A DNA stretch of 64,000 nucleotides from Tritrichomonas musculus (taxonomy: Eukaryota; Parabasalia; Tritrichomonadida; Tritrichomonadidae). Below the pieces are notes generated by a model. The model did no database searches and was not told where the DNA came from. It worked only from the letters and a program-made list of their open reading frames with translations. The stretch is taken from positions 10,478,001 through 10,542,000 of the forward strand of contig JAPFFF010000001.1 of NCBI GenBank assembly GCA_039105265.1, given 5' to 3'. Within the stretch, counting starts at the first letter, position 1, and every line of letters begins with the position of its first letter. This document shows positions 20,811 through 32,736 of the stretch, one piece after another. Position numbers and translations under genes: made by a program.

Positions 20811-22174
20811 CCCAGGTTAACCTTAGAATTGATATTTTGTAAAATATTCAAAATATTTTTAGATTTTTTAGTTAAAATTTTTTTCTTTTATTTTATTAAG
20901 AAAGATTTTTGTAAAAACTTGGTTAACATTTAATTTGTTAACCTTTTTGAAAAAGTTTGGAATACTAGAATATTTCAATTGATCATATCACCACTTTAAC
21001 GGCACATTTTTCATTATTTAAAAGGAAAAAAGCAACTTCTCGTAATTTATGATGATGGAGCAATTAAAACAACGATTTTAATCAATCAAACTATATATTT
21101 GACATGCGCTCTTGACAATTCAACTCCAAATTCAACTCATTTATGTTCAAAATTTTTTTTCAGCAAAACCTAAAATTAAACTCTTTATACAAAATTATGC
21201 TATAATAATTGGTATATCTATTGATGTGTATTCGATAAAAGCTCAAACTCTCAAACGTTTTAATTTTTTGGAATAACTTGACTTTTTTTACTTAATACAA
21301 GCTCTTTAATTTATTTATTTTTACATAAAAATTAATTTTGAGCCCGATAGTGCTTTTTTAAAACCTATTTTTGCTACATTACAGAATTTTTAATATGAAT
21401 ATTCTAAATACTTATTTTCGCTTTTTGTTTAGGTTAAAAACGATTTCATTTTACAAGTAAATTTTTATTGGATGAATAAAAAATGTTTTTATGATGGTCT
21501 TTATGAAATCTCAATTCAATTTTTCATTACACAAATTGCGCCAAAATTCCAAAATCTAATTATTGCCTTAATGAAAAGTACATTCAATAGTGACTAACTT
21601 GTGCCGTGAAAAAATCTTCAATAGCTTTCAAATTTCCCTAAAAATTAAGATTATTATTACTACATTTTAAATTTAGTTCAATATTGTAAGATTTAACATT
21701 AATTATTTAATTGAGGATCAATAACCTTTGCTTATTATGCTGAATTTAACTCGAAAATTTCAATGTATCTCTAAATATTTCTTATTATTATATGATGAAG
21801 AAGCATCCAAAAATTAATTTCAGATATTTTAAAGTACTCGTTACCGACATAAATTTGGGCTAGGTTAGAAAACTCAAATACTTTTACAATCGTATAATAT
21901 TAAAAATATTGCAGTTTTTCACTATTTATTTTTACACCATTTTTATATATTATTATCTTTATTAAATACTTATTTAATTAAAATAATAAAAATCATATCT
22001 TACTATTTTTTATTTGAAGAAAAATGCAAAAATAATTTTTATACGTTTTTCCCATTCAAATTTTCTCGTTAATTTCATTGAAAAAATTATCTAAAATCGT
22101 TATATTTTAAATTTATTCGTTATTTCCAAAAAATTCAATATTTTACAAAATATCAATTCTAAGGTTAACCTGGG
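20811..22174. mobile_element. 1364-bp TA-flanked inverted-repeat element without transposase
   Basis: The terminal repeats are identical over about 38 bases, beginning CCCAGGTTAACCTTAGAATT (left from 20811; right end at 22174, reversed). TA lies on both sides (20809-20810 and 22175-22176), as made by Tc1/mariner-type transposases. The interior is AT-rich and has no frame worth calling, so the element is non-autonomous or decayed. The family is inferred from the TA site only. Confidence 0.8.
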
Positions 22175-22862
22175 TATTGATTTCTAATAGAAAATTAGGG
22201 TGGTCAAATTTGCCCAAATGTGCATTTTTTAAAAAATGTGGGCCAAAATGTGGGTTTAATGTGTCACAACGTGGGCCAATTCAAATTGTTTTGATTCTAT
22301 ATATAAAGTTATAAATTATCAATTTACAAATCGCTATTAGATTATTTATTTAAATATATATGAAAAAATTAATGATTTACATAGAATGGAAGAGATAAAT
22401 TTATCTTTTAAAATAAAAATTTTCATTCAAATTGTCTTTTACTTTTCATAGAGAATAATTTTTATTTTCACAAAAATTAATAATAAAAAAAAATAAATAT
22501 ATCTTATATAAAAAGCATTATAGTTATGATATTAAACAATATAGTAATGTATATTATAAATATAGGTATTCATTATTAATAATTTATATATATGCTTAAA
22601 AAAAAAAAATTGGCCCATTTTGGCCCAACTTGGCCCATTTTAGCCCAAAATTTTTGGGATAATTTTCTGAAGATTTCAGACGATATTTGGTTGACCCATC
22701 CATTTATAATTGGGCCAAAATGGGCCAAATTTTATTTATTTGTTTAAATAGTATATAATAATAACTGATATATATAATTATGATAAACATCATTTCCTTG
22801 TTGAATATTATGAATTCATGCTTTTTTATACAAGATAAAATTAAATTTTATTTAATAAATGA

Positions 22863-22903
22863 TTAAGTAGCTTTTTGAGGCTTCGCCTCAAAAAGCTACT
22901 TAA
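22863..22903. repeat. Perfect 19-bp hairpin with 3-base loop
   Basis: TTAAGTAGCTTTTTGAGGC, loop TTC, then the exact reverse complement. The core CTTTTTGAG...CTCAAAAAG recurs at 56442-56464 inside another transposon. Confidence 0.9.
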
Positions 22904-23554
22904 TAATTTATTTTTGATTCTCTTTTGCAACTTTTTGAGTATAGCATTTCCACTATTAAAAATATATGATATTAATCTTTTCGAATTAATTTTTTTTAAA
23001 AAAAATAATAAACTTTTTATGTATAATTTTATTAAAAATTGAAAAAAAACTAAATTTTTATGCTTTTGAAATTCATATTTTATTGAAAGAGAGCAGATAA
23101 AAAATTATTTCGGGCAATCGGATTTTCCATCGATCCACTTTTTGAATAGTTTATATTCTCAAAAAGTGGAGATGTTAAGTACAAAAATTTAAAATCCTAA
23201 GAATTATTGAGAGATTTTTTTTTCATTCAAATTTTTTTCATTGAAAAAGATCATATTAAAATTAAAATATCTTCATAAAAAAAGATAATAGTATAAAGAA
23301 AAACAGAAATTATATAAATATAACGCAAATAATAAATAAAAAACGTAAAAACATTATATGAAAAAGATATATATAAATCATCATATTACGATTTCAATCT
23401 CTTAGTAACAAAGTCAAGAAAAAAATGAAAAAAAATATAAATTCTAAGTAAAAAGAGAAAAAGTTTATAAAAAAAAAAAAAAAATCAATAAATTAAGCAT
23501 TTTTTTCTGTTGCGAGCCATATAAGATGACGAAGTTCATAAACGAACTTCAGAC

Positions 23555-23935
23555 AAAATTTATACTTCGTCTTCATCTGAACCAGTATCTTTTATTCTTC
23601 TGAATCTGTACCTCATCTTCATCTGAATCTGTATCTTTTATTCTTCTGAATCTGTACCTCATCTTCACCTGAATCTGTATCTTGTATTCTTCTGAATCTG
23701 TATTTCGTATTCTTCTGAATCTGAACCTCATCTTCATCTGAATCTGTACCTCATCTTCATCTGAATCTGTACCTCATCTTCATCTGAATCTGTACCTCAT
23801 CTTCATCTGAATCTGTACCTCATCTTCATCTGAATCTGTACCTCATCTTCATCTGAATCTGTACCTTATCTTCATCTGAATCTGTACCTTATCTTCATCT
23901 GAATCTGTATCTCATCTACATATGAATCTGTATCT
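23555..23935. repeat. 23-bp minisatellite, about 15 copies
   Basis: The unit is close to CTGAATCTGTACCTCATCTT plus CAT. Copies to the left are more divergent (ATCTTTTATTCTT variants), while those in the middle are nearly identical, suggesting recent expansion from the centre. A period of 23 is not a multiple of three, so the array is not a coding repeat. Confidence 0.9.
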
Positions 23936-24435
23936 AGTCTTCTTTTGTTTCTGTGCTCCGTCTTCTTGTAATTCCGTATCTCATTAAAAATACCGCGCAA
24001 TATGCTAATTAACGTATCCCGAACTTTTTGAAAAGATGACGATATCAACTTTTTGATAAAAAGTTTTTTGAATTCATTCAAATATTGAATACTTCTCTCA
24101 ATATTTTTATTAAAATTGAGAGAAAGTTTCCTTCAAAAAGTGGATCGATGGTAAAACCGATTTTTCAATTATTTCAAAATTTTCAGTTTTTTTTATATTC
24201 AACAAATAACTTTTTTTTATGGTAGAATAATTAACCATGCCGATCAATATTTTAAATTTTTTTTCTTCGCACGCTCGCACGTAAGGATTTTCGCAAACTA
24301 AAAAAAGCAATTATTTGACCTTATTTAATCGTATTCAATTCAAATAATTGAGAGGATAAATGGTGACCCAAATGTTTACTTTTTTTTGACCCATTTTCTT
24401 AATTTTGGCCCACCCAGTGCCACCCTATAGAAAAT

Positions 24436-25090
24436 ACAAATATAATTATATTTATTATCATACCTAATGGTTTATACAATACATAACATTTGATTTGAAA
24501 GTTTTTGAATATAGATAACTAATCAATAATTTGGAATAAATTAAGCCTTGGTTTTTGTATTTACAATTGTATACAACTTGTCCGTTTAAAAATTACAATT
24601 GTAATTACAATTGTAAACACGTTATTTTCTCGATATTAGTTTTTTATTTTTATCTTGATCTACAATTATTTTTTTATATTAAAAATGTTTTAAATAATTT
24701 AAAAATAAAAAGATAAAATAGTAAAATGTTTTTCAAATTAAATAATAGTGTTTTTGATTCTTCATAAAATAAAAAAAAAATTATTCGCATTCAAAAAGTT
24801 TCATTAATACTACAAATCAAAAAATCGTTATTTTACGAAAAAAGACGTTAAAAAGACGTTTATAGTATTTGTGATGTAAAAAAAATAAGGCCTAGGAATA
24901 ATTGAAAAATATTCATAATTAAATATTGATAATTAGTTTGCAACTTTGGTAAATATTATATTTATTAAATTGAAATCATATAGATGATTTAAATGTTGAG
25001 ATAAATATAAAACAAAGATAAAAATATTGAATAGTTTACACATTATGTTTTATGAGTTTAAAAACCCTAATTCAAAATTAAAATATTTTA
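24436..25090. other. AT-rich spacer with short palindromes
   Basis: It contains repeated TTACAATTGTAA palindromes (about 24560-24620) and TTAAAAAGACGTT-type words. No gene is seen. It lies 3' of the kinase gene. Confidence 0.45.
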
Positions 25091-28000
25091 TTAATTATTA
25101 GAATTCCTAGCAATTATTCTCAATATCATGAATTTTCGGAAATCATCCTTCTTCATTGTGTTCATTTTATTGTTAAGAGATTCAACAATATTTGATTTTT
25201 TAAGAGCTTCTTTTCCGCATTGTGTACAGGAAAGATTTGAAACGAGTTCTAAATATGGATTGAATAATACATCATTGAAATGATATTTAGCATCTTCATA
25301 TATTTGAGTAATAGTATTAACATTTTTAATATTTTGAACAGCTTCAGGGGATGTTACCACTCTATCCATTATTTTCACTAATTGGAAGATTACATAAACA
25401 TTCTGTGTATCATCTTCACTTTTTCCATCAGCTTTAGTTGAATCATTAATCATACTCAAACATTTAGCAACGGTATCAAAGTTCTTGGAAACCAGTTCTG
25501 CACCTGAAGGATGAATAACAGCATTTGACAAAAATGTTGTTGTATACATAAGAATGTCTCTTTGATGAAGAAGCTCAATTATATCATTAATTAAGCCTAT
25601 TGTCACTTTTGACGTTGGGTAAACTTTTGAATAAGAAGAAATGGCCATTACAGCTAATTTATTCTTCAAATTCTTGTTGTCTTTAGCATCGTATTTCTTA
25701 ACATTGCTAATGAATTGAGCAATAAGAGTTGATATTTTCTCATTTTCAAGAAATTGGGCACCTTCAAAAGTACTTGAAAATGCACCACAGAGCCTTAATG
25801 CGTTCAATTCCATTTGTCCTTTGCCAGATGTTGATAATGCTTTCTTAAGAAACGCAGATACTTGGTCATTAAGAATCATCTTGATATCTAATGTTGATTG
25901 GATAAGACATGCTGCGGCTAAATTAGCTACATTATCTGATGAACTTGTCATTAGTTTAATATATGATGTTTTCGCTATGATTGCCATCTTACTTTGCGTT
26001 TCTTGATCGCAAAGTAGGGCAAAGCATATCTTAAGGCATAAAACTGTGGCTTCATCTGATTGACAGTTGAGAAGGAACGATTCAAAACTTCTTGAATGCT
26101 CATTCTTCGGATCTTTTCCAATCGTTGAATAGAAAACTTTCAATTGGAGAAGGCTCGATAAGGCACCGATATATAATGGAAGGACATTCTTTGGAAGTGT
26201 CTTTGGTACTGTTTGGAGAGATCGAAGAATTAATTCGACATCTTCTTGTGTTAAAATAACTTTTGACTTTCCTTTAACTGTATCAATGATCAACTTAAAG
26301 ATTGATGAAGCTTCAACATAAATTTTCTCGTCAACGAACTTTGAAGTGAAAATGGAAACAGTTGAAGCGAAGATATGGTTTTCTGTAAAAACTTCAAATA
26401 ATTCTTGGTATGGAATCATCATCTTAATGATCTTTAATGATGGAAGAACTAAAGCTGGTGTCGCGCTAGATTCGATATTCTGGATAACAATACTGAGAAT
26501 TTCTTTAAGTGATTCTGGTTTTGCATATACTTTCTTTTCAATCATTAAAACAAGAAGATTTGTGGCTTGAACACGAAGTGAAACATCAGAGCTTTTGAGG
26601 AAGCTGGCAAATTTATCAAGGATAGTTCCGTTTAATTTTATATCAGAAAGTAATTTCATATTCAAATTGAAAAATTCAAGAATCTCTGTCATTTGGGTTG
26701 TACCGAAGTGAACATATATACCAATAACTTTTTGAATTAAAATTGGCTTAATAACATTTGGAAAATGAGAAAGAGCAGTAAATATTCTAATAATATGGGA
26801 AGCCATTTCAGGTGATTCACATAAATCGCAAGCTTTAATTAAATCAGGCATAGTTTGAGGATTTTCAAGAAGTTTCTTTGCGAATGCTTGTTGATTCTTA
26901 TCAATTAAATACTTTGCAATAGTTTGAGCAGCTGCTTCAGCAGTTGATGGAGATATTAATTGCGATATAAGAGAGTCAATTGAAATTTCTTTCCCACTAG
27001 CTCCAGGCGTTTTTTGGATTGGCATTTTCTGAGGTAATTTTTTGTTATTTTGAAGAGTCTTGATAAACCTGGCTCGATAAGCATTAACAGTGTCCTGATT
27101 TGTACCAGGATAGTTAATTTTACCGGATTCAAAAGCAGCAACAATTGCATCAAATGCTGGACGAACTTTTGGATCATGATCCCAGCAAGCTTTGATAAAT
27201 TTAGCAAGATTTCCTTGCATATCGGGTGGGATCATTGGTCGGTTTTTGCGTGAAACAACGGACATCATTACTTGAACTGGTTGGAGACCTCTAAAAGGAA
27301 CTTCATTCATCAAAAGTTCCCAAAGAATGACACCATAGCTATAAACATCTGCTTTGGAATCATATCGTTGCGAAGAAATAACTTCTGGAGCCATCCATTG
27401 TGGTGTACCAAGTGTTCCAGTCATAGTTGTATTTGCTATGATTCGGCTAATACCAAAATCGCAAACATAAGGATAATCATCTTCATCAAGAAGAATATTA
27501 AGTGACTTTAAATCACGGTGGATGTAATTTTTTGAATGAACATACTCCATTGCATATGCAATACCAAGCGCTATAATTGTTTTCTTTGTTCCATCAAGTT
27601 TATTAGTCTTACCATGAATTCGTTGGAAAAGACCACCACCACTCATAAATTCAGTAATAATCCAATATGGAGGTTTTACTGTAACACCAATGAATGGAAG
27701 AACTGCAAAATGTTTAAGATCACCCATAATTTCTACTTCGCGTAGATACATTGCCAAACTTTCTTCAGTAAATTCTTTTACTTGAAGCTGCTTTATTGCT
27801 ACAACTTTATTTGTTGATTTTTGGATACCCATAAAAACATCAGCAAACGCACCGCTTCCGATCTTTTTCTGGGATTGGAAATCGGCATGATTAAGCGCAT
27901 ATTTTTGAACTGGTTTTATTCTTTGTTGAAGTTCATCTGGAGGAACAATACGGTCTTTTTGATCTTCCTCTTCTTCATCATCATTAGCATCTGGTGAATT

Positions 28001-28540
28001 ATTAAGAATTTCTTTATATTCAGACAATCGTTTTGTTAAAATATCTTGTTCTTTACTATCTATTCCTTTATTTTCATCCAAATATTGAGTAATAATTTTA
28101 ATAATTTGCTTAGCATCGTTTGCATCGTCTATTTCAATTTGATTTTTGTCAATAGGAAATGGAGATTGTGGTACAATTTTTAATGAAACGACTGCTTCAC
28201 CTAATTGAATACGGAAATTTTTAAGCATTTCAACGATAGCTTCTGGTCCATCTTTCTTAATTGAGTTGATTGCATTTGCTTTATCAAAAGTTTTAATAAG
28301 TTCTCTGATTAATGAAATGAGTTTTAACGCAACACGAAGCTTTCCGGATTCGCTTGGATTAGGAGGAGTATTCGGGAATTTTTTGTTTTTTAATTGATTT
28401 GAAAAAGCGTTGAGCTGGTTAAACAAGCCAGCAACTTTAGAACGATGAATGCCAACATTTTTGAATCTTTGAAGTATGTTGGTTATATCACAGCGTATGT
28501 TTTGTATCCATTGTGAAAATGGAGGAACTACGCTTTCCAT
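25091..28540 (-). CDS. TKL-like protein kinase with long C-terminal helical (ARM/HEAT-like) tail
   Basis: 1149 residues from ATG 28540. Residues 1-200 form a helical N-terminal region ending in an acidic stretch (DDEEEEDQKD). The kinase domain (about 221-475) has a Gly loop GSGAFADVF, VAIK (Lys250), HRDLKSLN (Asp343), DFG (361) and APE (384-386), so all catalytic residues are present. The TKL-type features are GTPQWMAPEV and the CWDHDPKVRPAF motif. The remaining 670 residues are repeated helical pairs resembling armadillo/HEAT repeats and probably bind partners. This N-helical/kinase/helical-tail layout is common in the large TKL families of trichomonads and amoebae. Substrate and pathway are unknown. 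No membrane segment is seen. Confidence 0.93.
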   Translation of the reverse strand: MESVVPPFSQWIQNIRCDITNILQRFKNVGIHRSKVAGLFNQLNAFSNQLKNKKFPNTPPNPSESGKLRVALKLISLIRELIKTFDKANAINSIKKDGPEAIVEMLKNFRIQLGEAVVSLKIVPQSPFPIDKNQIEIDDANDAKQIIKIITQYLDENKGIDSKEQDILTKRLSEYKEILNNSPDANDDEEEEDQKDRIVPPDELQQRIKPVQKYALNHADFQSQKKIGSGAFADVFMGIQKSTNKVVAIKQLQVKEFTEESLAMYLREVEIMGDLKHFAVLPFIGVTVKPPYWIITEFMSGGGLFQRIHGKTNKLDGTKKTIIALGIAYAMEYVHSKNYIHRDLKSLNILLDEDDYPYVCDFGISRIIANTTMTGTLGTPQWMAPEVISSQRYDSKADVYSYGVILWELLMNEVPFRGLQPVQVMMSVVSRKNRPMIPPDMQGNLAKFIKACWDHDPKVRPAFDAIVAAFESGKINYPGTNQDTVNAYRARFIKTLQNNKKLPQKMPIQKTPGASGKEISIDSLISQLISPSTAEAAAQTIAKYLIDKNQQAFAKKLLENPQTMPDLIKACDLCESPEMASHIIRIFTALSHFPNVIKPILIQKVIGIYVHFGTTQMTEILEFFNLNMKLLSDIKLNGTILDKFASFLKSSDVSLRVQATNLLVLMIEKKVYAKPESLKEILSIVIQNIESSATPALVLPSLKIIKMMIPYQELFEVFTENHIFASTVSIFTSKFVDEKIYVEASSIFKLIIDTVKGKSKVILTQEDVELILRSLQTVPKTLPKNVLPLYIGALSSLLQLKVFYSTIGKDPKNEHSRSFESFLLNCQSDEATVLCLKICFALLCDQETQSKMAIIAKTSYIKLMTSSSDNVANLAAACLIQSTLDIKMILNDQVSAFLKKALSTSGKGQMELNALRLCGAFSSTFEGAQFLENEKISTLIAQFISNVKKYDAKDNKNLKNKLAVMAISSYSKVYPTSKVTIGLINDIIELLHQRDILMYTTTFLSNAVIHPSGAELVSKNFDTVAKCLSMINDSTKADGKSEDDTQNVYVIFQLVKIMDRVVTSPEAVQNIKNVNTITQIYEDAKYHFNDVLFNPYLELVSNLSCTQCGKEALKKSNIVESLNNKMNTMKKDDFRKFMILRIIARNSNN

Positions 28541-29141
28541 TTATATAGATGTTTAAGAAAAAGTTTTTGAAATCACAAATTGAATAATCTAGTCAAAATT
28601 TCTAATAATTAATATTATTATTAAATAATAAAAATACCATTTTCATTAAATAATATTATTAAAAAATAATTTTGAGGAGGAAATTTTAAATTTAAAATGA
28701 AGGATTTTTAATAAAAAAAATCCTTTTATCTTTAGATATGGCTAAAAATATTTTAAAACAAGTGTTGAAATTAAATTAGTATATGATTAATATCATAAGT
28801 ATCTTATTTTAAATTAAAATATCTTTAAAATCTATATAGAATATAAAATATCAATTCTTTTTTTCTCTAAAAGTAAAGATATATGCAAATATAGAATTAT
28901 TATGCAGAAAATATTTGAAAAATTATTGTTATTTTATCAAAAAAAGAAATTGGGATATTAAATAAATTCTAAATTATTGTTTAAGGTGATGACTTGGTTA
29001 GTGTAATATAAATAAGAATAAAATTCTATGTTTAAAATAATTTTTTTAGTTGATCATAAATATTCAAAAAATAAATTATGACGAAATAGGGGATTTAAAA
29101 AAAATTTAATATAATATAATAATAATAAAATGCAGAACGAA
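28541..29141. other. AT-rich spacer
   Basis: It separates two minus-strand genes (3' of SRP19, 5' of the kinase). No gene or clear repeat was seen. Confidence 0.5.
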
Positions 29142-29558
29142 CTACTTTTTCTGTCTCTTTTGTTGTAATCTTTCTTCTCTAGTTTTCTTCCCAGTTGTAG
29201 CCTTTGGTGCAGCATTTCCAATTTCTTTCATTTTTTTAGCTATTTCTCGGAATAATTTACGGCGAGTGTTAATATCTGGATTAATAGGCTTTTTATCTTT
29301 TTCTTGTCCGTTGAAAAATTTTACTGAAAGGCGACCAAAACGCCAAAAATCGCGAGGATGCCTTAAGCCTTCTTGTAATTCTACCTCAAATCCCAAAGCT
29401 TTAGCAGCAGTTAGCATTGCTTTAGGGTTTGGATTCTCAATAGCATCTTCTTTAGAAATTTTCCGACCATCAAATTGTCCAGCAGCTGCGTCAATATAAA
29501 CAGGATAAACAATTACGTGATCATGACTTAAAGCGTGAGGAGGAGTTTGTGGTTTCAT
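29142..29558 (-). CDS. SRP19: Signal recognition particle 19-kDa protein (SRP19)
   Basis: 138 residues, the usual size. After a short leader comes the SRP19 fold: VIVYPVYIDAA, GQFDGRKISKEDAIENPNPK, LGFEVELQEGLRHPRDFWRFGRLSVKF, and a basic C-terminal tail (KTREERLQQKRQKK). SRP19 binds the tips of helices 6 and 8 of SRP RNA and promotes binding of SRP54 in the particle that targets ribosomes to the ER. The basic tail fits RNA binding. The start ATG at 29558 is the only sensible one. It is a single-copy housekeeping type of gene. Confidence 0.93.
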   Translation of the reverse strand: MKPQTPPHALSHDHVIVYPVYIDAAAGQFDGRKISKEDAIENPNPKAMLTAAKALGFEVELQEGLRHPRDFWRFGRLSVKFFNGQEKDKKPINPDINTRRKLFREIAKKMKEIGNAAPKATTGKKTREERLQQKRQKK

Positions 29559-29683
29559 TTTAAAAATTATAAATTGAAATTAAAAGCCAGCCTACTTTTT
29601 TTTCATTCAATTTTTATGGCAAAACAATATTTACTTTCAAATTATAAAATTTTTAACTTTTTTTTGTCAATTTAATTGAATTC

Positions 29684-29712
<29 letters not shown>
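29684..29712. repeat. 29-base poly(A) tract
   Basis: An uninterrupted run of A upstream of SRP19, at the outer edge of an inverted-repeat element. It could be simple slippage; no retroposed gene is attached to it. Confidence 0.9.
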
Positions 29713-29716
<4 letters not shown>

Positions 29717-29718
29717 GA

Positions 29719-30555
29719 CAACTTTTTGAAAAATTCGGATATAAATGACGTGGTAGGACCAAATATAATCTCATTTTTGTAAGTAAAATATCTAATTTAA
29801 TATTTATTATCACAAAACTTTATCAATTAAATTGCACTAACATTTAAATATATAATACTATTTTACCAATAATTTCAAAAATTATCCCAGGAGACAATTT
29901 GCTGTCATTCAATTTACATGATATCGGACCTGTTGAAGTATAAATTTTTGAATAAAAAAGTAAATGAATTAAAAAAATACTCAATAGGAAATATTCAGCA
30001 AATGATTAATTTTGATATATTAATAGTTCAAGTGCTACATTTGTGAATTCGCATACTTCTATTCATTTGAAAGTTATGAATTTGGCTAAAAACACTTTTG
30101 TTATCTCCTCATTAAAATTGAATTTTAATGTATGCAATAAATAATATTATAGTAAACTTACAAATATCCCAAAATTAAACTCTATTTAAGAAAAAAGTAT
30201 AACAAAATTTTTTCAGAATATTGATGATCTTTAAAATTTTTTTTCAAATTGCGTAATTTTGGTCAATAGGAAAAGTGAACAAGCATGTATATATTTAATA
30301 AAAACCATTTATTTTTTGATTAATAAAGTCGTTCTGATGTTCTATTCATTTTAATGCCATTTTTAATTTGGATGTTTTTCTTTCATATACATAGGCGATC
30401 TCATTTATTATTGATTTATTTTAATAAATATCAAATATATAATATAATAATATATTTTAGAACTACAATAACAAATTATTTAAGGAGATATTTACGCATA
30501 AAATTCAAATTATATTTGGTCCTACCACGTCCTTAAACCAATTTTTTGAGTGTTG
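29719..30555. mobile_element. Inverted-repeat element, about 0.8 kb, outer limits uncertain
   Basis: A 23-bp perfect core, GACGTGGTAGGACCAAATAT and three more bases, at 29747-29769 faces its reverse complement ending at 30531. Looser similarity continues outward on both sides to CAAC/GTTG (29719, 30555). No target duplication could be fixed, so the family is unknown. The interior has no gene. Confidence 0.6.
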
Positions 30556-30659
30556 AAAAAATTGACCTGCAACTCCTGCTGTCGATAAGTACCAAAATTC
30601 CACGCTTTTTCTATATCTTTTTTCTCTCAAAATTTCATTTTTGAATTATTAACACACAC

Positions 30660-32736
30660 AGAGGTATTCATGTGAAGTGAAAACTCGTTATTTGATTTTT
30701 TTATTTTTACTTTAATTGAATGAATATTTTATCTTATGAAAAAATATTAAGATTATTTACTTCTATATATCCAATACTGACATTTGCCATAATTGGTTTT
30801 AATTGATGTTGAGAATTTAAAAACAATTTAAAAAATAATGTTTCATCTATATCTCGAGTCAAATAAAATATTTATGATTTACAAATCAATAATAATATTT
30901 TGTATTTATTTATATAATATATTATCTGTTTTATATCCAATTTATTAGCCATATATATGTTTAAATGCAAATTTACATTAAAAAATTAAGAAAATGACTT
31001 ATTTCTCAATTGATTTACGAAATAATTATATACTAATTGTATAATATAATAATAATAAATATTTAAATAAATTTTTTTATGTAAATAAGTTACTTTATAC
31101 TCTCATTTTAAAGAAAAATGTAATTTTATATTTTGCATTATTTTGAATTAGTTTTCATCGTATTTTTGTACGTTATTATTTTTAGTGATGTGAGATGATT
31201 ATTTTCGGTGAAGTGAAGTTAATAGTGAAGTGATTCTTGAAAAATATAAATTTGCTCATCTTCTTAAAAATATTATTAAAAATAATTTTTATAAAGTAAA
31301 ATTATTAATTGCTATATTATTAAAATAATTTTAATATTTAATATATTTAAAACCAAAATATAATCACAATACAAACTAACATATTTTTTTAGAAATTAAA
31401 TTGAAAATCATCGTTTAATTGAATTTTATCATCAATATATACTGGGTTTCCCTGTCCAGTGAGGTGAATAGCCAAGTTTGACTTTTTGAAGCATTTCTCG
31501 TTATTTCATATGGACAGCAGACCGTTTTATTGTATTCAAAAAAAAATGTAAAGTTATGAATTATTTGAGAAAAAATGTCCATTTAACGGTTTATTTTTAT
31601 TCTGAAAATGTCCAAAATATCCAAAATTGAATGTACTCATTCAATCAAGGCTAGTCTCACAATAAATATAAAGAATTTTAATTAAATAATTTTTCATAAT
31701 AATATATAAAATGTATAAATCGCCAAAAAAATAAAAAATTATTTTGTTATTAAGAAAAATTGAATGTATCTTTCAATTTATTTGGCTTGACCAATTATAT
31801 TCAATATTTATTTGTCTTATAAATTCATTTTTAAAATAATCTTTTGAAATAATATTTTTAATAAATTTTGTTCTATTATTTGTATTATTCTAGATCAATG
31901 TGATAAATCGATTGGTCATATTTACTGATAGAGAATATTTACAGAAAATATCACATGTAATTAAGTTTTACCTTGAAAAGATTGCAACGATAATTGTTTT
32001 TCAATTCTGCTTATTTTAGAGTACAATTCATATTTATAATTGAATTATAATGTTTTAAAAAATAAAATATTGTTTTTTTATATTATTAAATTTAGAAATG
32101 CTAAAGATATTCTTTATTTTTTGAATTTAATATAGATTGTAGCATAAACTTTTTGAGATATTTTTATTTTATCACTTTGAAAAATGATAGCAATTGTTTG
32201 AAATATTTCAATGTAGATATTTTTTTGAATGTTTTTTTTATTTTGTTAAATAAAGACAAAATTTTTATTAAATTTTGCATCTATTGTATTATTCATAAAT
32301 ATTGGAGGAGGAAAAAAGCTAAATGTCCATAAGATTTTAATGGACATTTTTTCTCAAATAATTCATAACTTTACATTTTTTTTTGAATACAATAAAACGG
32401 TCTGCTGTCCATATGAAATAACGAGAAATGCTTCAAAAAGTCAAACTTGGCTATTCACCTCACTGGACAGGGAAACCCAGAATATATATATACAATAATA
32501 ATTAATAAAACAAAATTATATATATATTTATATTTAATCAATTTTTATATAAAAAAAATTATATAGCCTCTCAATTATAAAACGATTTTTATTCAGAAAA
32601 ATAAAAATAGAGATATCTCAAAAATAGGAGTAAAAAATTCTTATCCATTAAAGTACAATCTTAGTTTCAAAATAAAAATAAAGAAAATATGATCAATATT
32701 ACAATATTTCGTCAATTTCTCTACATGAATACCTCT
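30660..32736. mobile_element. Probable 2-kb element with 14-bp TIRs, interrupted by a younger insertion
   Basis: AGAGGTATTCATGT at 30660-30673 faces its exact reverse complement at 32723-32736. The 8-bp flanks are both ACACACAC, which fits a target duplication but is low-complexity. GTGAAGTGA words recur near the left end (30672) and inside (31206-31232), like subterminal repeats. No transposase is seen. A second element (31442-32480) lies inside it, so this one is older. Confidence 0.55.
31442..32480. mobile_element. 1039-bp element with 142-bp TIRs, TSD AATATATA
   Basis: Inverted repeats of 142 bp (31442-31583 and 32339-32480), near-identical to the eye, begin CTGGGTTTCCCTGTCCAGTG. The flanks are AATATATA on both sides (31434-31441 and 32481-32488), an 8-bp duplication, though AT-only. 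The unusually long, barely diverged arms suggest a recent foldback-type MITE. The interior has no gene. Confidence 0.82.

Larger units (their letters stand above)
22196..24427. mobile_element. 2232-bp hAT-like non-autonomous element, TSD TAGAAAAT
   Basis: The ends are TAGGGTGGTC (left) and, reversed, TAGGGTGGCA (right), flanked by the exact 8-bp duplication TAGAAAAT (22188-22195 and 24428-24435). Many TGGCCCA/TGGGCCA words lie near the left end (22207-22290, 22611-22735) with a few at the right end, a subterminal pattern typical of hAT. Inside are a 19-bp hairpin, a 23-bp minisatellite and an internal inverted repeat sharing CCATCGATCCACTTTTTGA (near 23128-23147 and 24131-24151). No transposase frame is present. 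It sits 20 bases to the right of the preceding element. Confidence 0.85.

Noticed and set aside
23555-23935. Minisatellite considered as a CRISPR-like array or coding repeat
   Set aside because: Units are directly adjacent with no spacers, and the 23-base period does not keep a frame.
24541-24900. Possible element with CCTTGG/CCTAGG-like ends
   Set aside because: The ends match poorly and the flanks show no duplication.
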